DNA of 64,000 nt from Carposina sasakii (lineage: Eukaryota > Arthropoda > Insecta > Lepidoptera > Carposinidae): contig CP053150.1 of NCBI GenBank assembly GCA_014607495.2, positions 14,032,495 through 14,096,494 of the forward strand, read 5' to 3'. Positions 48,501 through 58,561 of the stretch are shown here, piece by piece. Position 1 is the stretch's first letter; the number at the start of each line of letters is the position of its first letter. The position numbers and the translations under genes are program-made. The notes beneath the pieces are model-generated. The model ran no database searches and was not told the origin of the DNA. It saw nothing but the letters and a program-made list of their open reading frames with translations.

Positions 48501-51449
48501 TAGACAGTTGAACTTTTCATGAAATGCGACCATTTCATGAAATGCTCGACCATTTCATGAAATGATCAATTCTACGATATGGCCACGACATATACACCAT
48601 AGAAATGTATACAGAAACCAAATCCCTGAGGAGATACCAAATCACTGGTATACACACGGCGGTGTTCCCGAAATCGGATAGCCAGAACTGCATGATCAAA
48701 AATGTAAATGACCAGTTGCTAGCTTATCGCCTGAGATGATGCCCGAGTTTCTTAGTCGACTCTTACGACATGTACGGAAGGAGATGCAGCTGCTGTTTTC
48801 TAGTGAAACCCCGTATGAGCACAGGACTTATACATATGTGAATTAGAACTAACTTCGAGAATAGGCCATTTTGTTATGTCTGCGTGTGACGAAGGCCGTG
48901 GGTTCGGACTACTTCGGACTTCTATTCTGAGTGTGATTCATTTAACTTTTGTATAAAAAATACATATTTTCAAAATTTGGTCTACCATTCCAGGTAAATT
49001 TATTGAGACATAAAATCACCTGTCTTATTACTTTTTACTGAAACAACTATGTAATGTAGGTTATCTAACATTTATCACTACTTAGGTAAACTGCTTAACT
49101 AGATAGATACTACAATTTTTTTATAATAACAGCGCTTCTATGTAATGTTTATCTTCTAATTATTATGTTATTTTACCCTAATCTATACATATAATAAAAA
49201 TGTAACGGATCGCTGTCTGTACATGGAAGATACATAAGAAAAAATATTATAGAATACCTTTATCAACGCAATAGTACCCAAAAGAATGATTTTTGGAATT
49301 TTTGTCTGTTTGTCGGTTTGTCTGTTTGTCTGTGCGTTTGTGCACGCTAATCTCAGAAACGGCTAAACCGATTTCGATGCAGTTTTCAGGAATATATTGT
49401 GACAGGTCCCTATCCTGTATATTCCATTATTTACGGGCTCTTTCTTGATTTGTTTTAACGGTAACCTTCCTTGGATAAGTACCGATAAAATATAAACATA
49501 AAACATCAAATAATACTTCCTTATCTATTTCATAATCTGAATAGCTAAGGAGAGATACCGTAGAATAGAACCCTAGTAGTGAATAAGGGAAATCCCAAAA
49601 TAATGTTTAAAATCTTTTAACAGAATTTGGTAACAGATAAACTACTTCACCGCTGGTCTTCGCTTAAAACTCCTGCTATGGATCTAGGTTTAGTTGTTTT
49701 CTGAATGCAGGAAGTATAAAAATACTATGCACCGACCATCTATACATATGTATAAAATAATAAAAATGTAACGGATCGATGTCTGTCTGTACATGGAAGA
49801 TATATGAGAAAAAATATTATAGGACACCTTTATCAACGCAATAGTACCCAAAATAATAATTTCTGAAATTTTTGTCTGTGCGTTTGTGCACGCTAATCTC
49901 AGAAACGGCTGAACCTATTTCGATGCAGTTTTCATGAATATATTGTGACAGGTCCCACTTAACATATAGGCTTACTTTTTATCCCGGAAAAATGTTTTAT
50001 GCCGGATAATTTCGACATTTTGTTTTTCTGTAGTCCACGCGGACGAAGTCGCGGGCGTCCACTAATGTTGTAATAATTTTTCTATATTATTCCAGCATTC
50101 ATCGGGCCGTGGTCGCGGGACTTGGAGGTATCCTCCAAGCACAGCGAAGATAAAATACAGTTAGAAGACTGCTGCTTCACTATCAAAGAAGGGGGGCTCT
50201 ACTTAGTATACGCACAGGTAAGGGGTTAACAACTTTTCAATGCAGCCCCCCTAGCATGACCACACATCGTGGATATCGTATCGTCTCTATACAAAATTCA
50301 ACATGGCGGCTATATGGTGTTTTGCAGGCCATGCTAGGCTTGCCCCACCCAACGATATCGTCCGCGTAAACGTTAGAATTTCCGTTCCTGTGGGACTCAT
50401 GAACAGGAAATCCTTTCTAAGCGGACGTCTTTTCTACTAGTTGTAACCTACCTTCCTTTCAAATTTCATCTTCATTGTACTTGATCAATGAAGTTAAATG
50501 ATGAGTGACCTTTCGCTTTTATATTTTATACAAGGTGTAACAAAAGGGGCAAGTTAAGCGAAAAGCTATGTAAATAGCCCACTATAGAGAACCTATTTCC
50601 AGATACTTGTAATCACATGTTTATTTTTCTAGATTGTATGAACATTCCTAAGTTGTTTAAAAATTCTCCATGCCTACTATCTGGAAAAGTAAACATATGA
50701 TTTCGAGTCTGAAATTTTGTGGGTTGATTCCTTTTAGTGAGCTATTTACATAACTTTTCGCTTGACATACCCCTTTTGATACATCCTGTAGATTAAGTAT
50801 AAAATCGTGAACAAATTAGGACACCGTGTGACCTAGATTGCTGGTTTTAATCATATTTCATATCTATTTGGGCTATTATCTACCGGTTGGTTATCGTCGC
50901 GCGAATATCTAATACCGCTTTTCATTTTGCTGTTCACGGTTTGCACAAAGTACATTTTATTTAGAATTCAGATATTTAAGCGGGTAGTATCAATAAATTC
51001 TCGATAACCATGATGCTTCGAGATACAAATAGTCTAATAGGTTGGTCATCCCACTGTCGCAATTTGAAATAATAGACCATTAGATACACCCTGCTCCTAT
51101 TTACGTACAGATATCCACATCCTGCGAGCTAGATAGCGTCCAGTCACAAATCCAACTATCAGAATAATATTCAAAACAATTCCTCCAGATTCTATATGCG
51201 ACTAAACAGCCGACCTACTTCTCCATATTCGCGAGGCAAACTGGTGGTGTACCTCGTCTGCTAACCACGTGTGGCGCAGGAGATGACGGTAGTACGAGAC
51301 CGAGCGACAAGTCGCAGCTGTCGTGTTCTGTTCAAACGGTAGCGCGGCTACTCCCGGGCGACACCGTGAGTATACCCCAGAGAGACGCCCGCACCATCTG
51401 GCTCCGGCCAGGCTACTCGTACTTCGGCTTCGTCAAACTTAGTTCCTAA
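39582..51449 (+). CDS. egr: TNF superfamily ligand (Eiger-like), five coding exons
   Basis: Coding exons are 39582-39711, 39792-40232, 40317-40373, 50096-50217 and 51189-51449. All have GT-AG junctions in consistent phase and give 336 residues. Residues 1-66 are cytoplasmic, and 67-90 form one transmembrane helix (type II anchor). A stalk of about 100 residues follows, with RQSR at 138-141, a minimal furin-type site. The TNF homology domain spans about 192-336: VVHFNG strand, GGLYLVYAQ, a Cys278/Cys296 pair likely to form a disulfide, LLPGDTVSI, and the closing YFGFVKL. Family knowledge: such ligands trimerise, are shed, and signal through TNF receptors to JNK. Insects usually have one, Eiger, hence the symbol; orthology was not tested. 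Intron 4 (9.7 kb) holds a LINE, two Helitrons and other elements. A Helitron ends 30 bp before exon 4. The ATG is the first in frame. Confidence 0.92.
41199..41283. mobile_element. 85-bp MITE-like palindrome
   Basis: GCGTTTTCCCACTAGACGA on the left and its inverted partner GCGTTTTTCCACTAGACGA on the right leave only a short loop. It could form a hairpin. It lies in intron 3 (40374-50095) of the coding part of the TNF-like gene. Confidence 0.6.
41750..41866. repeat. short retroelement tail fragment
   Basis: GGTCACGCCCGTTATCCCCC, GGGCAGAGGTG and CCCACGCGGTAAGTGGTAAG-like text is typical of a widespread lepidopteran LINE/SINE 3' segment. It directly abuts the A-rich end of the LINE to the right. 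Non-coding. Confidence 0.45.
41868..43510 (-). pseudogene. CR1/Jockey-type LINE, 5' truncated and frameshifted
   Basis: Read on the minus strand: HGFLRGPSTVTNLAVFVDFL and VIYTDFEKAFDRVDH (palm motif A), then after a shift WVESYLTNRSQAVVL, SGVPQGSHLGPLFHNIYL, YADDTKIYLE (catalytic YADD) and KVNAEKCQV. Further pieces follow (VRDLGVHLDSKLNMTEHI) and the C-terminal RRKVLDMMFLFDLVNGRLD with RRTRHTGLF. The 3' end is A-rich at about 41868-41893. Stops and shifts divide it into at least four frames, so it is inactive. It lies antisense in the large intron of the TNF-like gene. Confidence 0.85.
43511..45493. other. intronic AT-rich sequence
   Basis: It lies inside the large TNF intron. TACAGGGTGTAACAGAAGGG at 43669 is one end of a MITE related to 50529-50790, but its partner end was not found. 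No exons were recognised. Confidence 0.4.
45504..45870 (-). mobile_element. retroposon insertion with 10-bp target duplication
   Basis: AGCCACCGCA flanks the insert at 45494-45503 and 45871-45880. On the minus strand the insert ends in a poly(A) tail of about 16 (T-run at 45505-45520). The body is GC-richer, has no coding frame (for example CGGTTGTGCGCCTTCAGCGC), and contains no obvious tRNA promoter boxes. It is probably the 5'-truncated 3' UTR of a LINE, or a SINE. It lies in the TNF intron. Confidence 0.8.
45881..47754. other. intronic AT-rich sequence
   Basis: Nothing beyond AT-rich intron sequence was recognised on either strand. Confidence 0.4.
47755..48590. mobile_element. TIR element with palindromic ATTTCATGAAAT arrays, copy 2
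   Basis: It has the same termini as 12979-13689 (TGTCGTGGCCATAT...), in opposite orientation and again flanked by TATA. The two copies align end to end, except for about 120 bp at 48092-48213 that exist only here. That segment is CpG-rich at first and then holds CTAACCTAACCTAACCT, i.e. three TTAGG-type units. No coding capacity. It lies in the large TNF intron. Confidence 0.85.
48614..48647 (+). mobile_element. micro-insertion, 34-bp variant, 7-bp flanking repeat
   Basis: GTATACA occurs at 48607-48613 and 48648-48654. Between them lie a partial unit ACCAAATCCCTGAG and a full unit GAGATACCAAATCACTG in tandem. It is the same core as at 24038, 32616 and 56076. Confidence 0.55.
48700..48830. repeat. 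RTE 5'-leader-like fragment
   Basis: TTGCTAGCTTATCGCCTGAG, CTTAGTCGACTCTTACGACA and TGTACGGAAGGAGATGCAGC resemble the arms at 32798-33661 and, more loosely, the RTE 5' leader at about 29560-29620. It is a non-coding fragment in the TNF intron. Confidence 0.55.
49182..49410 (+). mobile_element. Helitron 5' fragment
   Basis: It starts TCTATACATATAATAAAAAT preceded by A and follows the 12310-12609 family up to TGTGACAGGTCCC, where it stops. The 3' hairpin and CTRR end are missing. It contains about 45 bp near the start (ACATGGAAGATACATAAG...) absent from the 12310 copy but present in the 49739 copy. Confidence 0.75.
49739..50065 (+). mobile_element. full-length Helitron ending 30 bp before a TNF exon
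   Basis: It starts TCTATACATATGTATAAAAT preceded by A. It ends GCGGGCGTCCACTAA followed by T; CTAA fits the CTRR consensus. The hairpin region GCGGACGAAGTCGCGGGCG is intact. The element's last base is 30 nt upstream of the acceptor AG (50094-50095) of the exon encoding the first half of the TNF domain. Confidence 0.85.
50529..50790. mobile_element. MITE with long imperfect terminal repeats
   Basis: The left end TACAAGGTGTAACAAAAGGG and the inverted right end TACAGGATGTATCAAAAGGG continue to match for about 45 bp (AAGCGAAAAGCTATGTAAAT against AAGCGAAAAGTTATGTAAAT). Non-coding. It is the main content of the last intron of the TNF-like gene (50218-51188). Confidence 0.8.
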
Positions 51450-51522
51450 ACTGGCTGTGATATAGTATGTAAGGCAAAAACTTGGCGCGAGTCCGACTCG
51501 CAAATGTAGGCCTCTGTACCTT

Positions 51523-51699
51523 ATGCTGGCTTCCCACGGTACGAGATATTGTGGACCGCCTCTGTCCGCAATATGACCGTGTGGGAAACGGGTCGTCCGC
51601 GGTAATGCAGAAATGTTTAGTATACTGCAGATATGGTGCGCGTCTGTCCGTAGTGGTGATCGATGATACGTAAAATCACGCACTATGGGAAGCTAGCAT
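51523..51699. mobile_element. 177-bp MITE-like element downstream of TNF stop
   Basis: ATGCTGGCTTCCCACGGT and the inverted ATGCTAGCTTCCCATAGT are imperfect terminal repeats. It starts 74 nt after the stop codon, so it is probably within the 3' UTR of the TNF-like mRNA. The 111-codon minus-strand frame over exon 5 and this element is a shadow. Confidence 0.5.
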
Positions 51700-54226
51700 T
51701 TGAAAGACATGCAACCATTTTTTTAAGGTTTCTTGTACAAGGGTATCTGGGTTGTGATAGTGCTTCGTTAGTCACACACGCACTTCACACATTCAGTCAT
51801 AATTTCTATAATGAATGGAGGCACGGACAAAGATAGATAGCGAAGGCAAATTAATAAGAGTTTAATTTGTTGCCCCTTTTTGTTATGGAACCCTAAAAAA
51901 CTGGTTCAAAGTATTCAGAGTTTAAAGCCGTGGTAAACACAATCCACTTGGTTAGCTAAATATAGGTACAGACATCTTGATGTAGGTACTAGAAATAACC
52001 AGACAGTCAAGTTATGTAGGGGTATGTTTATTATTCTAGGGAATGTTCTATCTATAGACTTGCAAAGTGCCTTAATTTATGTAAATAACACTGCCAAGTT
52101 ACCATTCTGTTTAGGGATAAACGATGGATGTAATGTAACAGTCCAAGTGAGACATAAGGCCAAGACTCTAGCGATGTTATTACAATACCGCGTCTGTTTA
52201 AAAATTACATTTATTTAATAGGAAAAAGTATGGAATATCTGTAAAATTTTGGTTGTTAAAAATGTTTAAATTCTTTTGTAATAACACTGTTAAGAGTTTC
52301 TGTAAATGGTGCTAAAATTATGCTGGTATAGCAAATATAAATACAATGTTACACTTTGATGTTATTAATAGTACTATGTGGTACAGGGCGTCGTCTGCGT
52401 AACGCCCAAGCTCAAGAATTTGGTGCCATAATATTGTACTTATTTTGGGCCTGACTTGTGAGAAGTCATTTCGCTTTTCAAGTGTTTTTTTTTTTTCTAT
52501 TTAGCTTATCCTCGTCAGGCTTTTATAAATTGTTAACGAAAATATCACATTGTAGTTACTTGTTTGCATATAATTTTATTATGGGTGTTATAGACTATAA
52601 CACTACTATAAATTTAAGGCGAATATTTTACGCTACTGAATGTGAAATTAAAAAAATATATATTTTATACATTCTTCAGTATTTTGTAGATTCAGTTGAC
52701 ATTCTATGAACATTTGTCATAAAGATATGATAATCGACTTTAGAGTCGAATTTAGAAAGTACCACAGAAAAAAAATCAATACCTTAGTATTTAGTCTCGT
52801 TTAGTATAACAATGCCCCACTTGCAATGCTGAATCAGTAATGAGTGATAATGGTGCGTATAGTACCAGTGGGTGAGGTAACAGTGAACAGTTGCAACTTA
52901 TAGTATGTCAGTGTCCATTGTAGAAGTGAGATGTCGTTCTACCCTCTTTATAGCGAGGGTCTCGCCTCCACCATGGAAACAAACCTGCATTATAAGTGCA
53001 GGGTAATAATATTAAGATTTCCACTTTGACTACCTACTTATTAGCTCAAGAGTAAAATATGTTCTGTTCTGTAAATATCCAATTAAACTTTTTATATTCC
53101 TATTTTTTTTTAATGGCTCTGTGCATAGAGTCTGAATGTATAAATAATTAAGTACCTATAATATAATTTGTGATAATTTTTGTTTAGGTTTAATTTGATT
53201 GTGCTATTGATTTACATGTGTAATTATTGATATAAATGAATATGATGACATTTTCGTGATTTCAATGAGGGTGTTGATTTATTCAAACTTTACTAGTTCA
53301 CTACTTATCTACTACTGTATACCTACATTTCTAGTTGGTTGAAATAACTTATCTCAATCTCTGTTATAAAAGAATATAAATTAATTATTCAGTGTATGTA
53401 ACCAACATTATATGATTTCAAGATCAGATTAAAATGAATCCAGTTCAGCATAGTCTACACTTCCTATAACAAATTGTAATTTATAATTTGTATGTACCCT
53501 TATATTCTTATAAGTACCTAGGTTTATACCCTTTGCAATTTGTCAATATTGGTGGTATTTATTTAGTTCCAAAGTCATTAATAATATTAAGTTGTGGATT
53601 GATAGGTACTTACCTTGTTTAATTGAAATTTGGCAGTACTTACTTACTAATACATACTTGGTTTGCAGTTTTTGGGATCAAAATTTAAACTTTCAAATGT
53701 GATATTGTAAAGCATTTAATTATTATTATTTCTAATTTTGTAGGTGACTTTGTTTTTGCTATTTTGGTTGGTACTTAAAGGTTTGTATTTACTTTATTGA
53801 AAATTCTGTACCAAACCATAAATATATTGTAAGTAAAATAAAGTTGTTTGTTTTCATTGGAATACTAGCAGTTGTGTGTGATATTATAGTACATGTATTT
53901 CGTGACCACCCACCCAACGTACCCTACACACTGTGTACCCGCCGAGTGATCTATATTGCAAAATATGCTGTAGTGTCATCCTAAACTGTTCTATCTGATA
54001 ACACCTGACCTACCCTAATTATATTGCCTTAAATTAAAACTATCAGTCTTAGAGGCAAGTTTAGTGTAATTTTTTCTGTGTGTAATTAAATTACATACAG
54101 CACAAAATTATCTCTGGGCTAACAGCTCAAGTGCTGTGGTGGTAAGTGGAAATGGCAGGACAACTTAACAAACCAAATCAGTCACTAGATGCTTATTATT
54201 AGAGTCTTATATTTTGATACCTAATA
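51700..54226. other. downstream region of TNF-like gene
   Basis: AT-rich. No further exons were found. AATAAAG at about 53837, preceded by a long unstructured stretch, could end a long 3' UTR, but earlier weak signals exist. The 3' end of the TNF transcript cannot be placed. Confidence 0.4.
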
Positions 54227-55343
54227 CTAACTAAAATATCTTATTATAAAATTATCTCTTATCAAACTAGCACTTTCACTGTCATAAACAACATCTACAA
54301 CAGGAGTCTCTTCATCTCTTCTTGGTTCTGGTGTTGGCTCTCCTGTTATAATACATATATTATGCAGAACAGCACAAGCCACTACAATGTTTGGAATAGT
54401 AGTTATTTTGTAACCTATCTTTTTACATAAACAAGCAAATCTTTGCTTAATTACACCACTTAATTGTTCAAAACAGTTTCTAGTAGTATTCAGTGCAGTG
54501 TTGTATAATGCCTGAGGATGTGTCTGCAGATTTAGCACTGGTGTAAACATATAGGAGCTCTGAGCATATCCACTGTCTCCAAGGAGTATGCCGTCCAGTT
54601 CCCCCTGCTCAAATCTTCTACGGCACTGACTATTTTCAAATATATAGGAATTGTGTACAGATCCAGGGTTGTGAGCCACAATGTCATAAATTTCTAAATT
54701 TGGCCCACAAACTAGTTGCACATTTAATGAATAGATACCCTTTCTGTTACGGAATACTTGTCCAGAGCTTTTGCTTGGGTTCTTAATGGATACATGAGTG
54801 CAGCCAATACATCCTATCACACCTGAAATCCCTGCTTGCTGGTAGAATCTATTTTTTATATGAGGAAGTTCACTTGATGCTGGGAACCTGATATACTGGC
54901 TTGCTTTCATAGCCAGTGTCCGAGACACTTGTACAACAGTTTTTGATATAGCTCCTTGGCTAAATTTGTGTGAATTGGCACATGCTTTCTGAAAGAAATT
55001 TTATTTTTAATAGTATTGCTCCACCTTTTCCACTAATTGATAAGGTAGAAAATAATCTCACCTGAATGTTTCCTGAAACATAAAATCTCAATGCTATGAG
55101 AAGTTGTTGTACCGGTGGAATTGGAAGACCCCTTTTATTTCTGCGAGGCGCGTCTAATAAAGGCAAGAGAACATTTATAACGGTGTCCTTTCCAAAATGA
55201 AATGTTTTACGAAATTGGATGTTATCATAACACTCTAAAGGATTTTCAGCGTCTCTCAAATAACGCTTTGCGACAGTATACTCGTAAGGATTATCGTAGA
55301 CATACTCAATAAACTCCTCAAAATCATTCATTTCGGGCATCAT
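54227..55343 (-). CDS. HARBI1-like nuclease gene, first catalytic Asp replaced
   Basis: Exon 1 (55062-55343, 94 codons) ends at a GTGAG donor. Exon 2 (54227-54988, 253 codons plus stop) follows TTCTTTCAG in phase, giving 347 residues, close to the usual length of about 350 for HARBI1 proteins. Exon 1 carries a helical N-terminus and the LIALRFYVSGNIQ block. Exon 2 has GAISKTVVQVSRTLA, RNRKGIYSLNVQLVC, HNPGSVHNS, LLGDSGY (Asp232) and CFEQLSGVIKQRF (Glu268), then VVACAVLHNIC. The first DDE Asp, expected in G-CIDCTHV, is Gly156 (GCIGCTHV). Coding is otherwise uninterrupted. It could be a recently inactivated Harbinger transposase or a domesticated DNA-binding derivative. No TIRs were found around it, and a retroposon lies 64 bp upstream. 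The start is the ATG pair at 55338-55343. Confidence 0.85.
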
Positions 55344-55406
55344 TATGAAGAAAATCCAAGAAAACTGAACAAAATAACAGTGAAACAACAAACCCCTATC
55401 ACAATT

Positions 55407-55811
55407 TAATTTTTTTTTTTAGTTTATCCCGAAGGAAAGGCAAAGGGAACTAAGCCCATACAGCCTAATCATTATTTAGTAAATGATTTCTGAATTTATG
55501 ATAATGATGATGATGAATGGAAACGTCGGGAAAATCCTCAAGAACAAGTGTAAAGTTAGTCAAAATGAAAAATAATTGCAGAAACAACTTACATGCGCCC
55601 ATGAAGAGATCGTAATCCGGCTAAAGTTTCACTCGGCTTACCTGCGTATAAAACCATGCACACGCACTAGATTCACATCACAAGTAATCAAAATATAACT
55701 TATCTACCAGAAAACATCACTTTACGGACACATGCAAGCCATTTACAAATAATTTTTGATTTTCACAAGAAAATTACACCTGCACCCTTCCAGCTTTTCC
55801 CGCCGAATCTT
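55407..55811 (-). mobile_element. ~400-bp SINE-like retroposon with 12-bp target duplication
   Basis: CCCTATCACAAT flanks the insert at 55395-55406 and 55812-55823. On the minus strand it starts at or just before GATTCGGCGGGAAAAGCTGG and ends CTTCGGGATAAACT plus an A-run. It is a homologue of 27148-27545 and 60375-60652. It landed in the presumed promoter of the HARBI1-like gene. Confidence 0.85.
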
Positions 55812-56075
55812 CCCTATCACAATATTATTAAGTAGGGATGCAGCAACCGATTATTTTTTAGGGAAAAATCGCTTTTTAATAATCGAATGATTATACAATT
55901 TTCAAAACTCTATGTGGACTGAGGGTGGACACTGGACCGATACAAGTGAATTCGCCGCGCCATCAGAGCCTCTGATGTAGTGTGAGGTTTTGTAGGAACA
56001 TATCTTTCAATGGGCGCGAGTTTATTTCTAATAGTTTTGTTTATACCTACGTACCTTACCTACCTATGTTACAAT

Positions 56076-56100
56076 CATAGAAAGAGATACCAAATCCCTG
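56076..56100 (+). mobile_element. micro-insertion with perfect 8-bp flanking repeat
   Basis: The 25-bp unit CATAGAAAGAGATACCAAAT plus CCCTG is flanked by GTTACAAT at 56068-56075 and 56101-56108, a perfect 8-bp direct repeat. It is the same core as at 24038, 32616 and 48614. Confidence 0.65.
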
Positions 56101-56643
56101 GTTACAATAATAATAAAAATTAATCTTTTTTTTTTATATATGTTTCGTTCAACTTGTGATATAAGTTGAAACAGGCTAAAGTCTTGGACCATGCTGCCTC
56201 GTCTTCAGTCAATCCGGTGATTTTCAAGAATATTCTTCAGTTTCAAATTCTTTAGTCAATCCAGTAAATGTATATTTCATCAGTAATTGCAATGACATTA
56301 TTCTTTAGTTATATACTTATTCGTCAAATTTTCTTATTAAAGTCAATCCGTTGGAAAGTTCATGAGTGTAAACCGTTCTTGGTGTAGGTGTAACAACAAA
56401 TTATTCTCATTTATTTGTCACTCTTTATTTTATAATATTATAAGTAATTATAACTTTCTAAATTCATATATTGTTTTATCAATTTTCATAAAGCATTCCC
56501 ACATGAGCAAGAAAAAATAATATTCAGATAATTTCAATCTGTCAATCTTTGTCAAATCAAATGTCAAAAGCAAAACAATAAACAAACTGTACGAACTGTA
56601 CATACAAATTACAAAATTATCTATATACATAATATTATACGAA

Positions 56644-57405
56644 TTATATCTCTCCTACTGTGCTAGCAATAAATTTGTACAAAGGTAGATATGTACAACT
56701 ATTTACAAGAAGATTGGTAATGCAACGCGGGACCAAATCAGAACTACCATAGATTTTTATTAATTCATCCAAGAGCACAAGGCGCTGAATGCCAAAGGAT
56801 GAACACTCGAAAACAATGTGAGGAATTGTTTCTTCATGAGATTTACAATGAGAACAGATACTACTATCAACAATATTTAAACGAAACAAGTGAAAATTCA
56901 GCCGACAATGACCAAAACGGAGGCGTAAGAGTTGAATAAAATTTCCTGTTAAAATAATTGTTACTTTTACTGAACCAGGGTAGACTGTTGACAGGTACGT
57001 TAAAGGGAGCATACCACAAACCCTTATTCTCTACTTGTATTACATGGTTTTGATGGATAATCCATTTTTGACACATGTTTTGTTTCAATTCATGTATTAT
57101 ATCTGAGTAAGGCAACAGTATACTATAAGTGGTAGTATGTGCATTTAAATTATTGATTGTTTTAGCTAGACTATCTGCCCTTTCATTTCCCGGAACACCT
57201 ATATGTGAAGGGATCCAAACAAATCTAACCTCAATGTTATTCATAAAAAGATCATACCATAACTTTTTAATCTCATAAATTATGTAGTTAGTGTTAGCAT
57301 GTAATTTATGGCTTTCCAGGTTTTTAAGCACACTCATGCTATCACTAACTATTAACCATTTTTCACACCCATTATTCTGTTTAATATCAGTAGTGCTGTC
57401 AAAGC
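56644..57405 (-). pseudogene. LINE ORF2 C-terminus with RNase H remnant
   Basis: The minus strand reads WLIVSDSMSVLKNLESHKLH, EVRFVWIPSHIGVPGNERAD and SLAKTINN. This is the second half of a retroelement RNase H (D..., W-P-H-G--GNE-AD). After a frameshift near 57000 it continues with RLRFGHCRLNFHLF and CSHCKSHEETIPHIVFECSS, the Cys/His segment that follows RNase H in Jockey/I-type LINEs. The first half of RNase H and the reverse transcriptase are missing, so it is 5' truncated. Confidence 0.8.
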
Positions 57406-57623
57406 GAAAACATAGATACCTATTACTTATACGAGTTACTTATGAAGATCAAGGGTATTTTTTTTACTATAAAATTTACGTAATTTTATATCTTGGAATA
57501 AAAAGGATTAGCTACTTATAAATGACTATTTTCTGTACATATGTATCTATAAGTACCTACATACATGATTCTTAAGATAACGCGTAATTGCCATGCTTGA
57601 AGTGATTTTTATAAACACGTGAA

Positions 57624-57847
57624 TACAGGGTGTATTTGGCAGCCAGGCAATTACTGAGATACTGAAAAAGTACCATTGTTTTGAGTTATACGACAATGTT
57701 ATTGCTCACAGGAATTTAATTTTTGATTTGATTACTTATACGCAATTTTGGAATTTTCTTGCGAAAATTTTCAGTGATTTTTAATCTCAGAATCATGGTC
57801 CGAAGTCACCATATCAATATTTGCCTGGCTGTCACAAACACCCTGTA
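57624..57847. mobile_element. short MITE (TACAGGGTG...GACAGCCAGG family)
   Basis: It starts TACAGGGTGTATTTGGCAGC and ends, inverted, TACAGGGTGTTTGTGACAGC. It shares GAGTTATACGACA and TTCTGAGATTAAAA-like text with 1572-2057. At 224 bp it is an internal deletion form. Confidence 0.8.
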
Positions 57848-58229
57848 TATTGGAAGAATAAAAATATTGTCCCTGCGAATCGTTATTAACCACTGCTTTG
57901 ACAGTTTTTTCTTTCTGACACGCGGAATGCAGAGGTCGTGGGTTCGATTTCCACCCGGGTGAGGAATTTTTTTCATTTCTTTATTAATAGTTTTTTCTTT
58001 AGTTAACATTGTCGTGTAGCAACAGTTATGTAGGAGTTTGTAGCCTACCTAATAAATATATATAATACCTACCTAACGAAATGAAAAGAAAAGATGAGTT
58101 ACACGAATTTATTTACAACACAAATTAACACAATATGGAAGAGAGATCATTATGAGCAATGCGTGAAGGTGAGTGAGGGTGAGTAGAGCGTGGATGAAGG
58201 ATTGTAGAGTGTAAAAGTGTAGGAAGTCG

Positions 58230-58510
58230 GTGAGCAGAGTCCTCTTGAGGGTCCTGGGTCGACGGCGTTCCAGGAGTCACGCCCCCGGGTGTAGTAATTG
58301 CAGGCAGGAATTGAAGGTACTGGATCCGACGGACGGGTCATTTGTAGATGCAGGTGCAGAAGTTGTAGGTACTGGACCAGACAGCCGGGTCACTGTTGTA
58401 GATGCAGGTGTAGAAGTTGCAGGTAGGAGTTGCAGGTACCAGACCAGACGGACGGGTCACAGTTGTAGATGCAGGTGCAGACGTTGTAGGTACTGGATCG
58501 GACAGATGAA
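58230..58510. repeat. minisatellite of TTGTAGATGCAGGTGCAGAAG units
   Basis: Roughly three diverged units of 60-75 bp are present, each with GACGGACGGGTCA or GACAGCCGGGTCA, GTAGATGCAGGTG and GTAGGTACTGGA. The plus-strand frame through it stays open for 126 codons, but only because the repeat lacks stops. No domain was recognised. Confidence 0.7.

Positions 58511-58511
<1 letters not shown>

Positions 58512-58561
<50 letters not shown>

Noticed and set aside
51348..51683. 111-codon minus-strand frame over the last TNF exon
   Set aside because: It is antisense to a clear TNF-domain exon and continues into a MITE, with no domain of its own.
57930..57960. GTGGGTTCGATTTCCACCCG as a tRNA gene
   Set aside because: It resembles a B box, but no matching A box or cloverleaf stems could be built upstream.
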